A DNA stretch of 64,000 nt from Myxococcus guangdongensis (GTDB lineage Bacteria; Myxococcota; Myxococcia; Myxococcales; Myxococcaceae). The translations under genes were made by a program, and so were the position numbers. Below, piece by piece: positions 25,520 to 34,322 of this stretch. Position 1 is the stretch's first letter, and the number at the start of each line of letters is the position of its first letter. The stretch lies in the NCBI RefSeq assembly GCF_024198255.1, contig NZ_JAJVKW010000016.1, positions 1-64,000 on the forward strand, given 5' to 3'. The notes under the pieces were generated by a model. That model was not told where the DNA came from. It saw only the letters and a list, made by a program, of their open reading frames with translations, and ran no database searches.

Positions 25520-28500
25520 AGGCCGAACCCCACGAGGTGCAGGTCTCCCAGTCCATCGTCGTAGCGACGGGAGAACTGGTAGAAGATGGAGAAGGGCACC
25601 GACTGGCCGATGGTGGATTGGACCGACAGCGCCGTGCCGAAGGCGCCGTGGTTGTCCCGGTTGTCCGTGCGCGCCAGCGTCCCGAAGACCTCGAGCTGGA
25701 AGTTGCTCACGAAGAGGGACGGGAACAGCCACAGCGTGGAGGCCCAGCCGTAGTCGATGGGCATGCGGTAGCGATAGGTGGCCGTGCCGACCATCGCGTT
25801 CTTCGCGCGCAGGGTGATGTCCTCGTAGCCGCGCACGTACTCGCTGAAGGCGACTCCGGGCTGGAGCTGGAGGGGCAGGGCGCGCGTCTCCGTCGAGCGG
25901 CGACTGCTGTACCAGGTCTGTCCCGCGGTGAGACCACCGACCTCCAGCAGGCCCTCGGGCGCGCCGGGCAGATAGCGGCCCACCCCGGAGAGCTGGATGT
26001 GGTCTCGCCCGCGGAAGAAGCCCGCGAGGAACGCGTCCAGGCCCACGCGCAAGTCACCCACCGTCGAGTCCAGCGCGAAGGCGCCCGGATAGATGGCGGC
26101 GCTCAGGTTGATGCCGAGTCCGCGTTGGAGACCGCCGTAGGACGTCGCATCGCCCGCGAAGTAGGCCGTGGAGACCTCCGGGCCGATGAGGCGCGTGACG
26201 AGCCCGGGGAAGCGGCCCACGGCGTCGTACTCGCGGCGCAGCGCGAGCACGCCAATCGTCACGGGCGTCGTCCAGAACGTGCGCGACGCGTAGGCCAGGG
26301 CCTGCAGGTCCGTGCGCTCGTTCTCTCGCAGACGTGAGACGGAGGCCTGCAGATACCAGGGCGCGAGCTGTGCGTTGCCGTACGCGAGCGCGACGTTCGG
26401 CTCCTTGTCCTGCGTGCTGTAGGCGAGCGACAGCGCGTAGGCGTGGAAGCCGAGCCTGTCTTGTCCCGCCAGCGCGAGGCCGCCGCTGAAGATGAAGTCG
26501 TCCGAGTCCTCGCTCTCGGTGGCGAGCCACAGGTAGGGCAGTCGGAACTCGGGGATGAGGAAGCCCTCGAGCGTCGAGTAGGGCTCATCGCTGAGGACCG
26601 TGATGGCCTTGCCTGGGTCCGGCGGCGGCGCGACCACGGGGGCATCCAGATCTCCCAGGTCCGCGACGGGCACCGTCGAAGGCGGCACCGCGATGGGCGG
26701 GGGCGTGGGGAGGGTCTCCGCGAGTGGGGCGTCGGGCGTGGCGGGGAAGGGCGCTGGTGCGAAGTCGCTCGGCGGTGGCTCGGTGCCCGTGGGGCTCTGG
26801 GCCTGGGCGCCAGGCGCGCTCGTTCCCGAGGCATTCGCCGCGTCTGGACCCGACGCGACGTCGTTCGTGGGAGTTGACGGTGAAGTGCCCTCGGTGGGCG
26901 TTTCGGGGAACCCCGCGAATTCATCGCGGCTCGGCGTCGGTGACGCGGCGTCCTGTTCCGAGGGCGACGCTCCGGAAGGCGCCGCCGTGAGCGGAGGCGG
27001 GCTCATCGGCGAATCCTCCGACGTCGCCTCGGCATGGGAGGACGTCGTCGCCGTGGGGACGGGTGGAGGTGCTTCGACGGGACTCGCCGCGGCCTGTCGC
27101 TCGGGGATGTCCACCACGGGCGCGTGGTCGATGGTGAACGCGATGCCATCCCTGTTCAGGAACGTCACCTCCTTCGTGCCCACGGGATTCACGTCCAGCA
27201 CCAGGAAGGGCGCGTCGGTGAGGCGCTCGAACGCGCGTGTGTCGACGTTCATCACGTGCGCCTGGAGGCGCGTCTCGTGCTCGCGCAGGAACACGATGCG
27301 CTCGTCGTCCAGCCATCGCGGCGAGTAATTGAACTGACCATCCCGCGTCAGCCAGCGCAGGCTCCCGTCCTCCTCGCGCACCACCAGGTCCCAGCCCTGG
27401 CTTCCCCCGAGCGGGAACACGATGCGCTTCCCATCCGGCGACACGGTGGGCGGCCCCACCGGAGCGCTCGCCTCGAGGTTCGTGAGCGCCTGCTGCTTCC
27501 CGGTCTCCAACTCCAGCCGCCGCAAGTTGGCGGTGTCTCCCTCGATGTGGACATAGACATACGCCTTGCCGTCCGGGGTGATGCTCCCGCCCATGCCCTT
27601 CAGGCCATCCCAGACGCGCACCACGTCGCCCGAGCGCGCATCCACGCGCCACAGCTTCGCCTCGTATGCGCCCACCGCGTTCAGGTCCGCCATGACCAGG
27701 TACAGCCACGCGCCATCCGTGCTGAACGACATGCCGCTGACCAGCGTGGACGTCCCCAGCACCCAGCGACGGAAGGGCAGCAGCTCCACCAACGGCCGCT
27801 CGAAGCGCACGCGTCCATCCGCTTCGTGCACCGTCAGCCGCGAGTACTCCGTGCGCCCCACGCTCACCAACGCCGTCGTCCCCGAGGCCGGATGCGAGGC
27901 GAGCCGCGAGAAGTAGCCCGCGTCGCGCTGCCACACCGTCTGCGTCGGAGGTCGCTCGCGGACGATGAGCTGCTCGTGCAGGTTCTTCGTGAACTCGGCG
28001 AACAGCGAGCCGATGTCCCGGCCGTACACGCGCTTGAAGCGCAGCGTCACCGCGATGGGCGGGATGATGGTGCTGCCCTGGTCATCCACCAGCTTCCAGA
28101 GCTTCTCCTCGCCGTACTGCGAGGCCAGGTACTCCACGAAGTGCATGCCCGTCAGGTAGTTGCCACCAAACGGATCCATCGCGCGGTTCTCCGGCGACAG
28201 GAACCCCGGGTCCATCTTGCCGTCACGCGCCTGTACCACCGAGTCGAACCAGCCGCGCCACACCGGGCTATGCGGGCGCCCCGTGTCCTTGCCGAAGCGG
28301 CCCTCGTAGTACGTGGCCAGCCCCTCCAGGAACCACGACTCCGTGAAGGTGTTGGGTTGGAACAGGCCGCCCGTGAAGGCGTTGAGGAACCCCCAGAGCC
28401 CGTCCGCCTGCTGGAGCTGTACGTAGTGCACGGCCTCGTGACAGGCCACGTCGCCCACGTCCACCTCGCCCAGCCCGAAGAGGTGGAACAGCTCCAGCGT

Positions 28501-28866
28501 CATGTGCGCCGGCATCACCATCTGCTGGGGGACGCTGGCGTAGTCGGGCACGACGTACGCGTTGTTGAAGTCCGCGCTCGTCATGTAGACGAGGACCTTG
28601 TCCCTCGGCTTCTGGCGCACGGTGTGGCTGCGCAGCCGTTCGACGCAGCCCTCCAGCCTCGCCGCCATGCGCAGCGCGGGGGCTCGCAGGTGTTCCGGGT
28701 AATAGAGCTCCAGGGACTCCGTCGTCAGCTTCCGCATCGAGTCGCGCGCGAAGGACGTCTGGATGTCTTGGGGAAAACGGGGTGTGACGGAAGCGCACCC
28801 CCAGCATGTCAGCAGGAGACAGACGACCCAGGAGTGCCAGCGGAGGGGCCGGCGGGTAGCAGGCAT
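25516..28866 (-). CDS. Large lipoprotein: gluzincin peptidase, beta-propeller and outer-membrane barrel
   Basis: An ~1116-residue protein with a lipoprotein-type signal (LLLTCWGC, Cys24). A peptidase-MA-like domain (~35-320) has the zinc motif HEAVH (His143, Glu144, His147) and a probable third ligand Glu181 in WFLEGLATYYE. A TolB/WD40-like propeller (~320-590) has SPDGKRIVF and STDGAWLYLV repeats. A long Pro/Ala/Thr/Ser linker (~600-740) follows. The final ~340 residues alternate as beta strands with aromatic girdles (YSTQDKEPNVALAYG, FSIFYQFSRRYDDGLG), typical of an outer-membrane barrel. A surface protease anchored in the outer membrane is the simplest reading. Starts at 28866 or 28875 are both possible. 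Confidence 0.8.
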   Translation of the reverse strand: MPATRRPLRWHSWVVCLLLTCWGCASVTPRFPQDIQTSFARDSMRKLTTESLELYYPEHLRAPALRMAARLEGCVERLRSHTVRQKPRDKVLVYMTSADFNNAYVVPDYASVPQQMVMPAHMTLELFHLFGLGEVDVGDVACHEAVHYVQLQQADGLWGFLNAFTGGLFQPNTFTESWFLEGLATYYEGRFGKDTGRPHSPVWRGWFDSVVQARDGKMDPGFLSPENRAMDPFGGNYLTGMHFVEYLASQYGEEKLWKLVDDQGSTIIPPIAVTLRFKRVYGRDIGSLFAEFTKNLHEQLIVRERPPTQTVWQRDAGYFSRLASHPASGTTALVSVGRTEYSRLTVHEADGRVRFERPLVELLPFRRWVLGTSTLVSGMSFSTDGAWLYLVMADLNAVGAYEAKLWRVDARSGDVVRVWDGLKGMGGSITPDGKAYVYVHIEGDTANLRRLELETGKQQALTNLEASAPVGPPTVSPDGKRIVFPLGGSQGWDLVVREEDGSLRWLTRDGQFNYSPRWLDDERIVFLREHETRLQAHVMNVDTRAFERLTDAPFLVLDVNPVGTKEVTFLNRDGIAFTIDHAPVVDIPERQAAASPVEAPPPVPTATTSSHAEATSEDSPMSPPPLTAAPSGASPSEQDAASPTPSRDEFAGFPETPTEGTSPSTPTNDVASGPDAANASGTSAPGAQAQSPTGTEPPPSDFAPAPFPATPDAPLAETLPTPPPIAVPPSTVPVADLGDLDAPVVAPPPDPGKAITVLSDEPYSTLEGFLIPEFRLPYLWLATESEDSDDFIFSGGLALAGQDRLGFHAYALSLAYSTQDKEPNVALAYGNAQLAPWYLQASVSRLRENERTDLQALAYASRTFWTTPVTIGVLALRREYDAVGRFPGLVTRLIGPEVSTAYFAGDATSYGGLQRGLGINLSAAIYPGAFALDSTVGDLRVGLDAFLAGFFRGRDHIQLSGVGRYLPGAPEGLLEVGGLTAGQTWYSSRRSTETRALPLQLQPGVAFSEYVRGYEDITLRAKNAMVGTATYRYRMPIDYGWASTLWLFPSLFVSNFQLEVFGTLARTDNRDNHGAFGTALSVQSTIGQSVPFSIFYQFSRRYDDGLGDLHLVGFGL

Positions 28867-28916
28867 AGGAGCCATCCTACTGGCCACAATTCGTAGCCAC
28901 GAACGCGTTTTTCACG

Positions 28917-28944
28917 GTAAGGGGAGGCCCTCCGCTTCCCTTAC
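28917..28944. promoter_or_regulatory. Imperfect inverted repeat in a divergent promoter region
   Basis: GTAAGGGGAG (28917-28926) is repeated in inverse orientation at 28935-28944 with one mismatch and an 8-nt spacer. It lies 17 nt before the ATG of the 28961 gene and within 51-78 bp of the divergent lipoprotein start. It could be an operator or a leader hairpin masking the ribosome site. Confidence 0.35.
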
Positions 28945-28960
28945 GATTTCGGATTCCTCC

Positions 28961-30277
28961 ATGTCCCAACCGGATACCCAGGCGCATCCTGTTCCCCAGC
29001 ATGTCCACCAGGCGCAGCTCCAGGTTGCCGCGGCCCTCGAGAAGGCCGAGGGCAAGCCGATCGACCTGATCAAGGCGCCCTGGGGAGATGTGGAGAAGGC
29101 CGTCGCGAAGGTCCTCGGTGGCCCGTTCCAGGTGAACCAGCCCGAGCACCAGACGCTGGCCCTGGGTCTGGCCGGCGCCTTCGCCATGCGCCTCATCATG
29201 GAGCACCAGGCGTTCTGGTTCCCCAACCGGGACTCGCCCGAGGGCGCGACGCTGGGCTTCCCCGAGGCCATCATCATGCTGTCGCCGTTCGGCGCGGCGA
29301 TGGACGCACTGGGTCAGAACAAGCTGAGCCGGCTGGACGACCTGGCGGGGGACATCCGCCGTTCGCTGGGCCAGGCCCGCTTCGGCACCAACCCGGCCCA
29401 GGCGCTGGGTGGCCAGGCCCCCAAGCTGACGCCGGTGGACTACCAGCGGCTGTTCGACCCGGGCTTCCTGCAGTTCGTGGTGGTGGACCCGGCGAAGGCG
29501 AAGACGGCGCTGGAGACGAAGCCGGACGTGCTCGCTCGCGACGTGCGCGCCGCCCTGGGCCGCGCGCAGGACCTGCCGGCCGAGGCTCGCCAGCAGTTCG
29601 AGGGGCAGATCGTCCAGTCCCTGCAGCGGTTGGACCCCAGCAAGTCGCTCATCGAGCAGGCCGAGCGCGCGCCGCGTCTGGCGGAGCTGATGGTGCACCT
29701 GTTCGCCACGGTGAACGGCACGGGCTCCGCGCCCGAGGACTTCTGGCACGACATCGTCCTGCCGTTGCTGTTCATCGGCGCGCCGACCACGTTCCCGCCG
29801 CTGGATGACGAGGAGCTGGAGCTGTTCCGCAACGGCGCGGACCCGCTGCCGCTGTTCGTGGACGTGGTGCCGCACGCGCACAGCGCTCCGGACGAGGGCC
29901 TGCTGGGCGCGTTCGAGATGAGCGACATCGGCCTGCTGCACCCGGGCTTCGCTCGGGTGGGCGCGCTGCGGCTCATCCGCATCGACCCCACTCGCATCAA
30001 GCCGCTGCTGGCCAGCTTCGACCCACAAAAGCTCGGGACGAGCATCAAGACGTTCGGCGACACGGTGGCGGCGGCCGCGGGCAAGCCGGTCAACGACACG
30101 CCGCAGGGCAAGGAGATGCTCCAGGCGTCGCTCACGCTGCTGTCGGACCTGAAGCGCGGCGTGGGAGAGGGCAAGGGCGAGCTGTGCCTGCGTCGTCTCA
30201 CCGAGGCCGAGGCCGCCTCCGAGCGCGCCCTGGGTTCGGTGCGCAAGGGCCTTCAGGGCTCGCTCATCATCACCTGA
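28961..30277 (+). CDS. Hypothetical protein, unknown family
   Basis: A 438-residue soluble protein, not recognised. It has a His/Gln-rich N-terminus (HPVPQHVHQAQLQVAAALEK), no signal peptide and no clear membrane segment. The middle is acidic and helical (DDLAGDIRRSLGQAR). A hydrophobic strand-rich patch IVLPLLFIGAPTTFPPLDDEELELF is followed by PLPLFVDVVPHAHSAPDEGLL. The ATG at 28961 was chosen because protein-like sequence begins there; the upstream frame crosses the divergent promoter region and the inverted repeat. Its stop overlaps the stop of the convergent DUF2520 gene by 8 bp. It is probably a lineage-specific myxobacterial protein. Confidence 0.72.
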   Translation: MSQPDTQAHPVPQHVHQAQLQVAAALEKAEGKPIDLIKAPWGDVEKAVAKVLGGPFQVNQPEHQTLALGLAGAFAMRLIMEHQAFWFPNRDSPEGATLGFPEAIIMLSPFGAAMDALGQNKLSRLDDLAGDIRRSLGQARFGTNPAQALGGQAPKLTPVDYQRLFDPGFLQFVVVDPAKAKTALETKPDVLARDVRAALGRAQDLPAEARQQFEGQIVQSLQRLDPSKSLIEQAERAPRLAELMVHLFATVNGTGSAPEDFWHDIVLPLLFIGAPTTFPPLDDEELELFRNGADPLPLFVDVVPHAHSAPDEGLLGAFEMSDIGLLHPGFARVGALRLIRIDPTRIKPLLASFDPQKLGTSIKTFGDTVAAAAGKPVNDTPQGKEMLQASLTLLSDLKRGVGEGKGELCLRRLTEAEAASERALGSVRKGLQGSLIIT

Positions 30278-31517
30278 GCCGCTTCTCCAGCGCGGCGCGC
30301 GATTCGGGGCTGAGTCTCTCCGAGACGAGCTTCAGCGCGCGCCGCGACAGCAGTCGGTAGATGGGGGCGATGTCGTCCGGGAGCGCCTCCAGGTGCGCGC
30401 CGACCACGCCCGCGTCACCCCGCACGATGGGCCCGGTGAGCCCCCCCGCGAGGCCCCGCGCTTCCATGCCTCTCAGGGCGGAGCGCATCAGGGGCAGCAG
30501 GGCGCGGAGTGCTGAGTCGGGTGGAATTCCCGCGGTGCCGAGCGCCGCGACGGCCGCGTCGGCGAGCGCCACGACGAGCCCCGCGCTCATCACCGCGCCC
30601 GCGTGGTAGGCGGCGCGGTGGGCCTCGGGGACCTCGATGGCCTCGAGCATCACGTCGCGGGCCATGTGTCGCAGCACTTCGCGCAGGGGGTTGGAGCGCG
30701 TGCTGATGGACGCGGTGTGGCCGGCGAGCGAGTCGCGCGCGGAGGACACGGCGCAGAGCGGATGGAACGAGCCGAGGGCGCGGCCTCGCGGCTCGCCAAG
30801 CGCTTCGAGCGACAGTGCGCCGGCCGTGTGCACGAGAGCGACGGAGCGGGGCAGGGTGCTGGCGAGCTCTTCCGCGACGCGGGGGACCTCCGCATCCGGG
30901 ACGCAGAGGAGCACGAGTCGAGCGCGCCGCAGGTCTTCGAGAGTCGAGGCTTTCAGGCCGAGCGCTTCGGTTCGCTTGCGTCCCTCGTCGCCGCGAGAGT
31001 GGAGCGTCACGGGCCAGCCCGTTGCGCTCAGCGCGAGCCCGAGGGCTCCGCCGAGGCGACCTGTTCCGACGATGACGACACGGGGCCGCTTCGTTGAGCG
31101 AGTGGCGCGTGGTGCCGGTGCGCTCGCGGCGCTGCCGGGCGCGGAGATACCCTGTCGCGTGGGCTGTGCGTGATGGATGCTGGCGGCGATACGGGGCTTC
31201 GCGGAAGGGGTGGTGGTGCGGTTCGCGAAGGGGCGCCCTGGTGCGGCCTTCGTCGGCTCGGCGCTGGGGGAGACGGACTGCCTCGTGGTGCCGCCAGGAT
31301 CGCGGTTCGCGAAGGGGCGCCTCGGTGCTGCCTTCGTCTGCGTGGCGCTGAGGGGGGGCGCGCGCTTCGCGGTGCTGCCCTCGCGGTTCGCCGAGGCGCC
31401 TTCCCGTGGAGTCGCTGCGCGCCCGGTGCTGTCGGATGCGGGGCGCTTCGCGGTCGCGCGGCCCCGGGAGGATTCCTTCCCCGGGGCACTTCGCTTCCGC
31501 GAGTCGCGGGGGCTCAT
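30270..31517 (-). CDS. Rossmann/DUF2520 protein with a repetitive basic N-terminal extension
   Basis: A 415-residue protein. Residues ~145-410 form a Rossmann domain (VVIVGTGRLGGALGLAL) and a DUF2520 helical domain (SFHPLCAVS, AAYHAGAVMSAGLVVALAD). This pairing resembles 6-phosphogluconate/ketopantoate-type NADP oxidoreductases of unknown substrate, normally ~270-300 residues. The first ~140 residues are an added Ser/Arg/Ala/Pro tail with the unit TKAAPxRPFANR at 61-72 and 89-100. The start ATG at 31517 overlaps the Clp stop (ATGA), which supports the long form. The tail could be a disordered nucleic-acid-binding or targeting segment. Confidence 0.82.
   Translation of the reverse strand: MSPRDSRKRSAPGKESSRGRATAKRPASDSTGRAATPREGASANREGSTAKRAPPLSATQTKAAPRRPFANRDPGGTTRQSVSPSAEPTKAAPGRPFANRTTTPSAKPRIAASIHHAQPTRQGISAPGSAASAPAPRATRSTKRPRVVIVGTGRLGGALGLALSATGWPVTLHSRGDEGRKRTEALGLKASTLEDLRRARLVLLCVPDAEVPRVAEELASTLPRSVALVHTAGALSLEALGEPRGRALGSFHPLCAVSSARDSLAGHTASISTRSNPLREVLRHMARDVMLEAIEVPEAHRAAYHAGAVMSAGLVVALADAAVAALGTAGIPPDSALRALLPLMRSALRGMEARGLAGGLTGPIVRGDAGVVGAHLEALPDDIAPIYRLLSRRALKLVSERLSPESRAALEKRLR
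31218..31349. repeat. Two ~48-bp direct repeats, 84 bp apart, inside the N-terminal extension
   Basis: Near-identical copies begin with GCGGTTCGCGAAGGGGCGCC at 31218 and 31302 and extend ~48 bp with a few differences. The 84-bp period is a multiple of three, so the repeat keeps frame and encodes TKAAPxRPFANR twice. A weaker partial copy begins near 31388. Confidence 0.7.
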
Positions 31518-34093
31518 CGCTCCCGCTGGAACGCGAGCTGTCCGGCGTGGAGCGCGACGCGCACGCGGTCTCCCGCGCCGAACTCACCGGAAAGGATGCG
31601 CTCGGCCAACGGTCCTTCCACCAGCCGCTGCACCATCTGCCGCATGGGACGCGCGCCGAGCTGCGGGTCGAAGCCGCCCGACTTCAGCAGGTGCCCCACC
31701 ACGTCGTCGCCCGCCACGTATTCGATGCCGCGCTCGGTCGACAGCCGCTTGCTGCTCTCCTCCAGCAGCAGCGTCGCGATGCGGGCGACCTCCTCCTCCT
31801 CCAGCGGACGGAAGGGGAGCCGCTCATCGATGCGGTTCCACAACTCCGGCGGAAGCGCCCGACGCGCCGCCGACGCCGCGTGCTCCAGCGCGGTCGCCGC
31901 GCCCGAGCTCTCCTGCCCGAAGCCCAGCGGACGACCCGTGCGCGAGAACGCCTCCGCGCCCAGGTTCGTCGTCAGCACGATGACGGTGTTCGAGAAGTCG
32001 ATGTGCCGACCCTTGCCGTCCGTCAGCCGCCCCTCCTCGAGGACCTGGAGCAGCAGCATCTGCACCTCGCGGTGCGCCTTCTCGATTTCGTCCAGCACCA
32101 CCACGGACGAGGGACGCCGACGCACCGGCTCCGTGAGCTGGCCACCTTCGCCATGGCCCACGTAGCCCGCGGGCGAGCCGATGAGGCGCGACACCCCGTG
32201 CGCCTCCGACATCTCGCTCATGTCCAACCGCACCAGCGCGTCGCGGTTGCCGAAGAGCACCTCCGCCAGCCCGCGCGCCATCTCCGTCTTGCCCACGCCC
32301 GTGGGGCCCAGGAACAGGAAGCTGCCCATGGGACGCCGCGACGCGAAGCCCGCGTAGTTGCGACGGATGACCCGCGCGATGCGCGCAATCGCCTCCTCGT
32401 GACCGATGACCCGCTCGCCCAGGTCCTGCTCCAGCCGGAGCAGCCGCGCCGAGTCGTTCATCAACAGCCGCTCTTCCGGAACGCCCGCGAGCTTCGCCAC
32501 CACCCGCGCCACGTCCGACGGCTCCACCACGTCACGCCCCTCGCGGTGGCAGCGGCTCCCCGCCAGGTCCACCACCGAGATGGCCTTGTCCGGCATGAAC
32601 CGGTCCGTCACGTAGCGGCTCGCCAGCGACGCCGCGGCCTCCAGCGCCTCCGGCCGATAGCGCAGCGCGTGGTGCTCCTCGTACCGGCCGATGATGCCGC
32701 GGAGGATCTCCACTGTCTCCGGCACCGACGGCTCGTGCACCACCACCGCCGTGAAGCGCCGCTCGAGCGCCGGGTCCGCGCTGATGAACTTGCGGTACTC
32801 GTCGTGCGTCGTCGCGCCGATGCACGGGAACTCGCCCCGCGCCATCGCCGTCTTCAGCTCGTTGGCCGCGTCCTGCGGACCGTCGCCCGTGGAGCCCGCG
32901 CCCACCAGCGTGTGGATTTCGTCGATGAAGACCATCACGCGCCCCTCGGCGCGGCGGACCTCTTCCTTCAACGCGTTGAGCTTCTCGGAGAACGAGCCGC
33001 GAAGCTGGGTGCCCGCCACCAGCGAGGCCATGTCCAGCTCCACCAACACCTTCTCCGCCAGCCCGCCACGCAGCCCCAACAGCCGCTGCGCCACGCCCTC
33101 CACCACCGCCGTCTTGCCCACGCCCGCCTCACCCAGCAGGCACGGGTTGTTCGTCCGGCGCTTGCCGAGGACGTCGATGACCTCCTCGATTTCCCGCGCG
33201 CGGCCCACCACCGGGTCCAGCTTCCCCTCGCGGGCCGCCTGACTCAGGTTGCGGCCCAGCGACGTCAGCAGCGGGAACGCCTTGGGGTCCAGCGCCATCG
33301 AGGGGCCCTTCGCCACCGCCGCAGCGGCCTGCGCGGGACGGGCCACGGGGGCAGGCGCCGGAGGAGGCGGCGTCGGACGCGCCACGGGCGCCGACGTCGG
33401 TGCCGGGGGCGTCACGGTGGGCGTGACGCGCGCGGTCGGAGCGGGAGCCGGGGGCGGCGGCGCGGCCTTCGCCGGCGGCTCGTGGTCCACGTCGATGAGG
33501 TCGCGAGGGGACAGGGCGGGCGTCGTCGCGCGCGGGGGGGCGGGGGGAGGAGGCTTCGGCGGCGCGACCGGCGTCGGACGCGGCAGGCTCACCGCCACGG
33601 CGGAGAAGGGCAGGGGGGACGGGGGCGCCCCGAGCGGTCGGCTGGACGCGGGCCGCGAGGTGGTGACGTGCGTGCGCCCCGGCTGGAGCTTGCGCGGCAT
33701 CCGCCCGCTCACGAAGTAGGAGACCGCCGTGGTGCGCAGCGTCGCCAGATCCAGGCCCGCGTGCATCAGCAGCTCCTGGGCCCCGCAGCGCACCCGCGTC
33801 ACCGCGATGAGCAGGTGCAGGCAGTCCGCCTCCGTGGAGCCGCAGCTGACCGCGATTTCACGGGCCTTCTCCCTCAGCTCGCGGACCAGGCCATCGTGCT
33901 CGGCGGGCGCCGCGGTGAGCAGTTGGAGGAGGGCATCCTCGTCCACGCCCCGCTCCTTCAGGAGCAGCTGCGCTCGGTTCTCCACCGTGAACAGCGCCAG
34001 GAGCACGTGGGCCGAGGTAAGCTTCTGGGCCACGCTCCGGGCAATGTCGTTGGCTTCTTGAAGGACCTGGGCGAGATCCGTGCTTTCGACCAT
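31514..34093 (-). CDS. ClpA/ClpC-type AAA+ unfoldase with a proline-rich linker
   Basis: An 859-residue double-AAA+ protein. An N-domain (1-140) is followed by an unusual Pro/Ala/Thr-rich linker (~148-260). D1 has Walker A GEAGVGKT at 321-328 and Walker B VFIDEIH at 388-394. D2 has GPTGVGKT at 596-603 and VVLDEIEKAH at ~665-674. The ClpB middle coiled coil is missing. An LGF tripeptide at 723-725 stands where ClpA/ClpC carry the ClpP-binding IGL/VGF loop, so delivery to ClpP is plausible. The start at 34093 is the ATG before the N-domain (MVESTDL). Its stop overlaps the DUF2520 gene start. Two other features set it apart from housekeeping ClpA: the linker and the lack of an adjacent clpS. Confidence 0.88.
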   Translation of the reverse strand: MVESTDLAQVLQEANDIARSVAQKLTSAHVLLALFTVENRAQLLLKERGVDEDALLQLLTAAPAEHDGLVRELREKAREIAVSCGSTEADCLHLLIAVTRVRCGAQELLMHAGLDLATLRTTAVSYFVSGRMPRKLQPGRTHVTTSRPASSRPLGAPPSPLPFSAVAVSLPRPTPVAPPKPPPPAPPRATTPALSPRDLIDVDHEPPAKAAPPPPAPAPTARVTPTVTPPAPTSAPVARPTPPPPAPAPVARPAQAAAAVAKGPSMALDPKAFPLLTSLGRNLSQAAREGKLDPVVGRAREIEEVIDVLGKRRTNNPCLLGEAGVGKTAVVEGVAQRLLGLRGGLAEKVLVELDMASLVAGTQLRGSFSEKLNALKEEVRRAEGRVMVFIDEIHTLVGAGSTGDGPQDAANELKTAMARGEFPCIGATTHDEYRKFISADPALERRFTAVVVHEPSVPETVEILRGIIGRYEEHHALRYRPEALEAAASLASRYVTDRFMPDKAISVVDLAGSRCHREGRDVVEPSDVARVVAKLAGVPEERLLMNDSARLLRLEQDLGERVIGHEEAIARIARVIRRNYAGFASRRPMGSFLFLGPTGVGKTEMARGLAEVLFGNRDALVRLDMSEMSEAHGVSRLIGSPAGYVGHGEGGQLTEPVRRRPSSVVVLDEIEKAHREVQMLLLQVLEEGRLTDGKGRHIDFSNTVIVLTTNLGAEAFSRTGRPLGFGQESSGAATALEHAASAARRALPPELWNRIDERLPFRPLEEEEVARIATLLLEESSKRLSTERGIEYVAGDDVVGHLLKSGGFDPQLGARPMRQMVQRLVEGPLAERILSGEFGAGDRVRVALHAGQLAFQRER

Positions 34094-34153
34094 TCGAGCT
34101 CCGGCAGACGTGCAGCCGAGCGGAATACACCCTCTCGATCCCGGCGGCAAAAT

Positions 34154-34184
34154 TTCCGCAACAGGTTGCTACAGGTCTGCGGAA
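34154..34184. promoter_or_regulatory. Inverted and direct repeats in the Clp / export operon divergent region
   Basis: TTCCGCA (34154-34160) and TGCGGAA (34178-34184) form a 7-bp inverted repeat separated by 17 bp. Inside it ACAGGT occurs twice (34161-34166, 34171-34176). The 229-bp gap separates the Clp gene from the divergent Yip1-TolC-ABC operon, so this is a candidate operator for either. The half-site resembles the palindrome half at 10.4 kb (TGCGGA), but the spacing differs. Confidence 0.3.
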
Positions 34185-34322
34185 TCCTTGAAGTAGAAAG
34201 CCGCCCGACCTTCCATGCGGATGGAATTCGGCCGGCTGGCTGCCCGTTCACCGCGGAATTTCGACTGGCCGAGCAATTGCCTGAGGGGGATCGCCGTACT
34301 TCCCTCCGAGACCACCCACCTT

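Noticed and set aside
27034-28896. Plus-strand frame of ~620 codons opposite the large lipoprotein
   Set aside because: His/Arg-rich shadow of a gene with clear motifs on the other strand.
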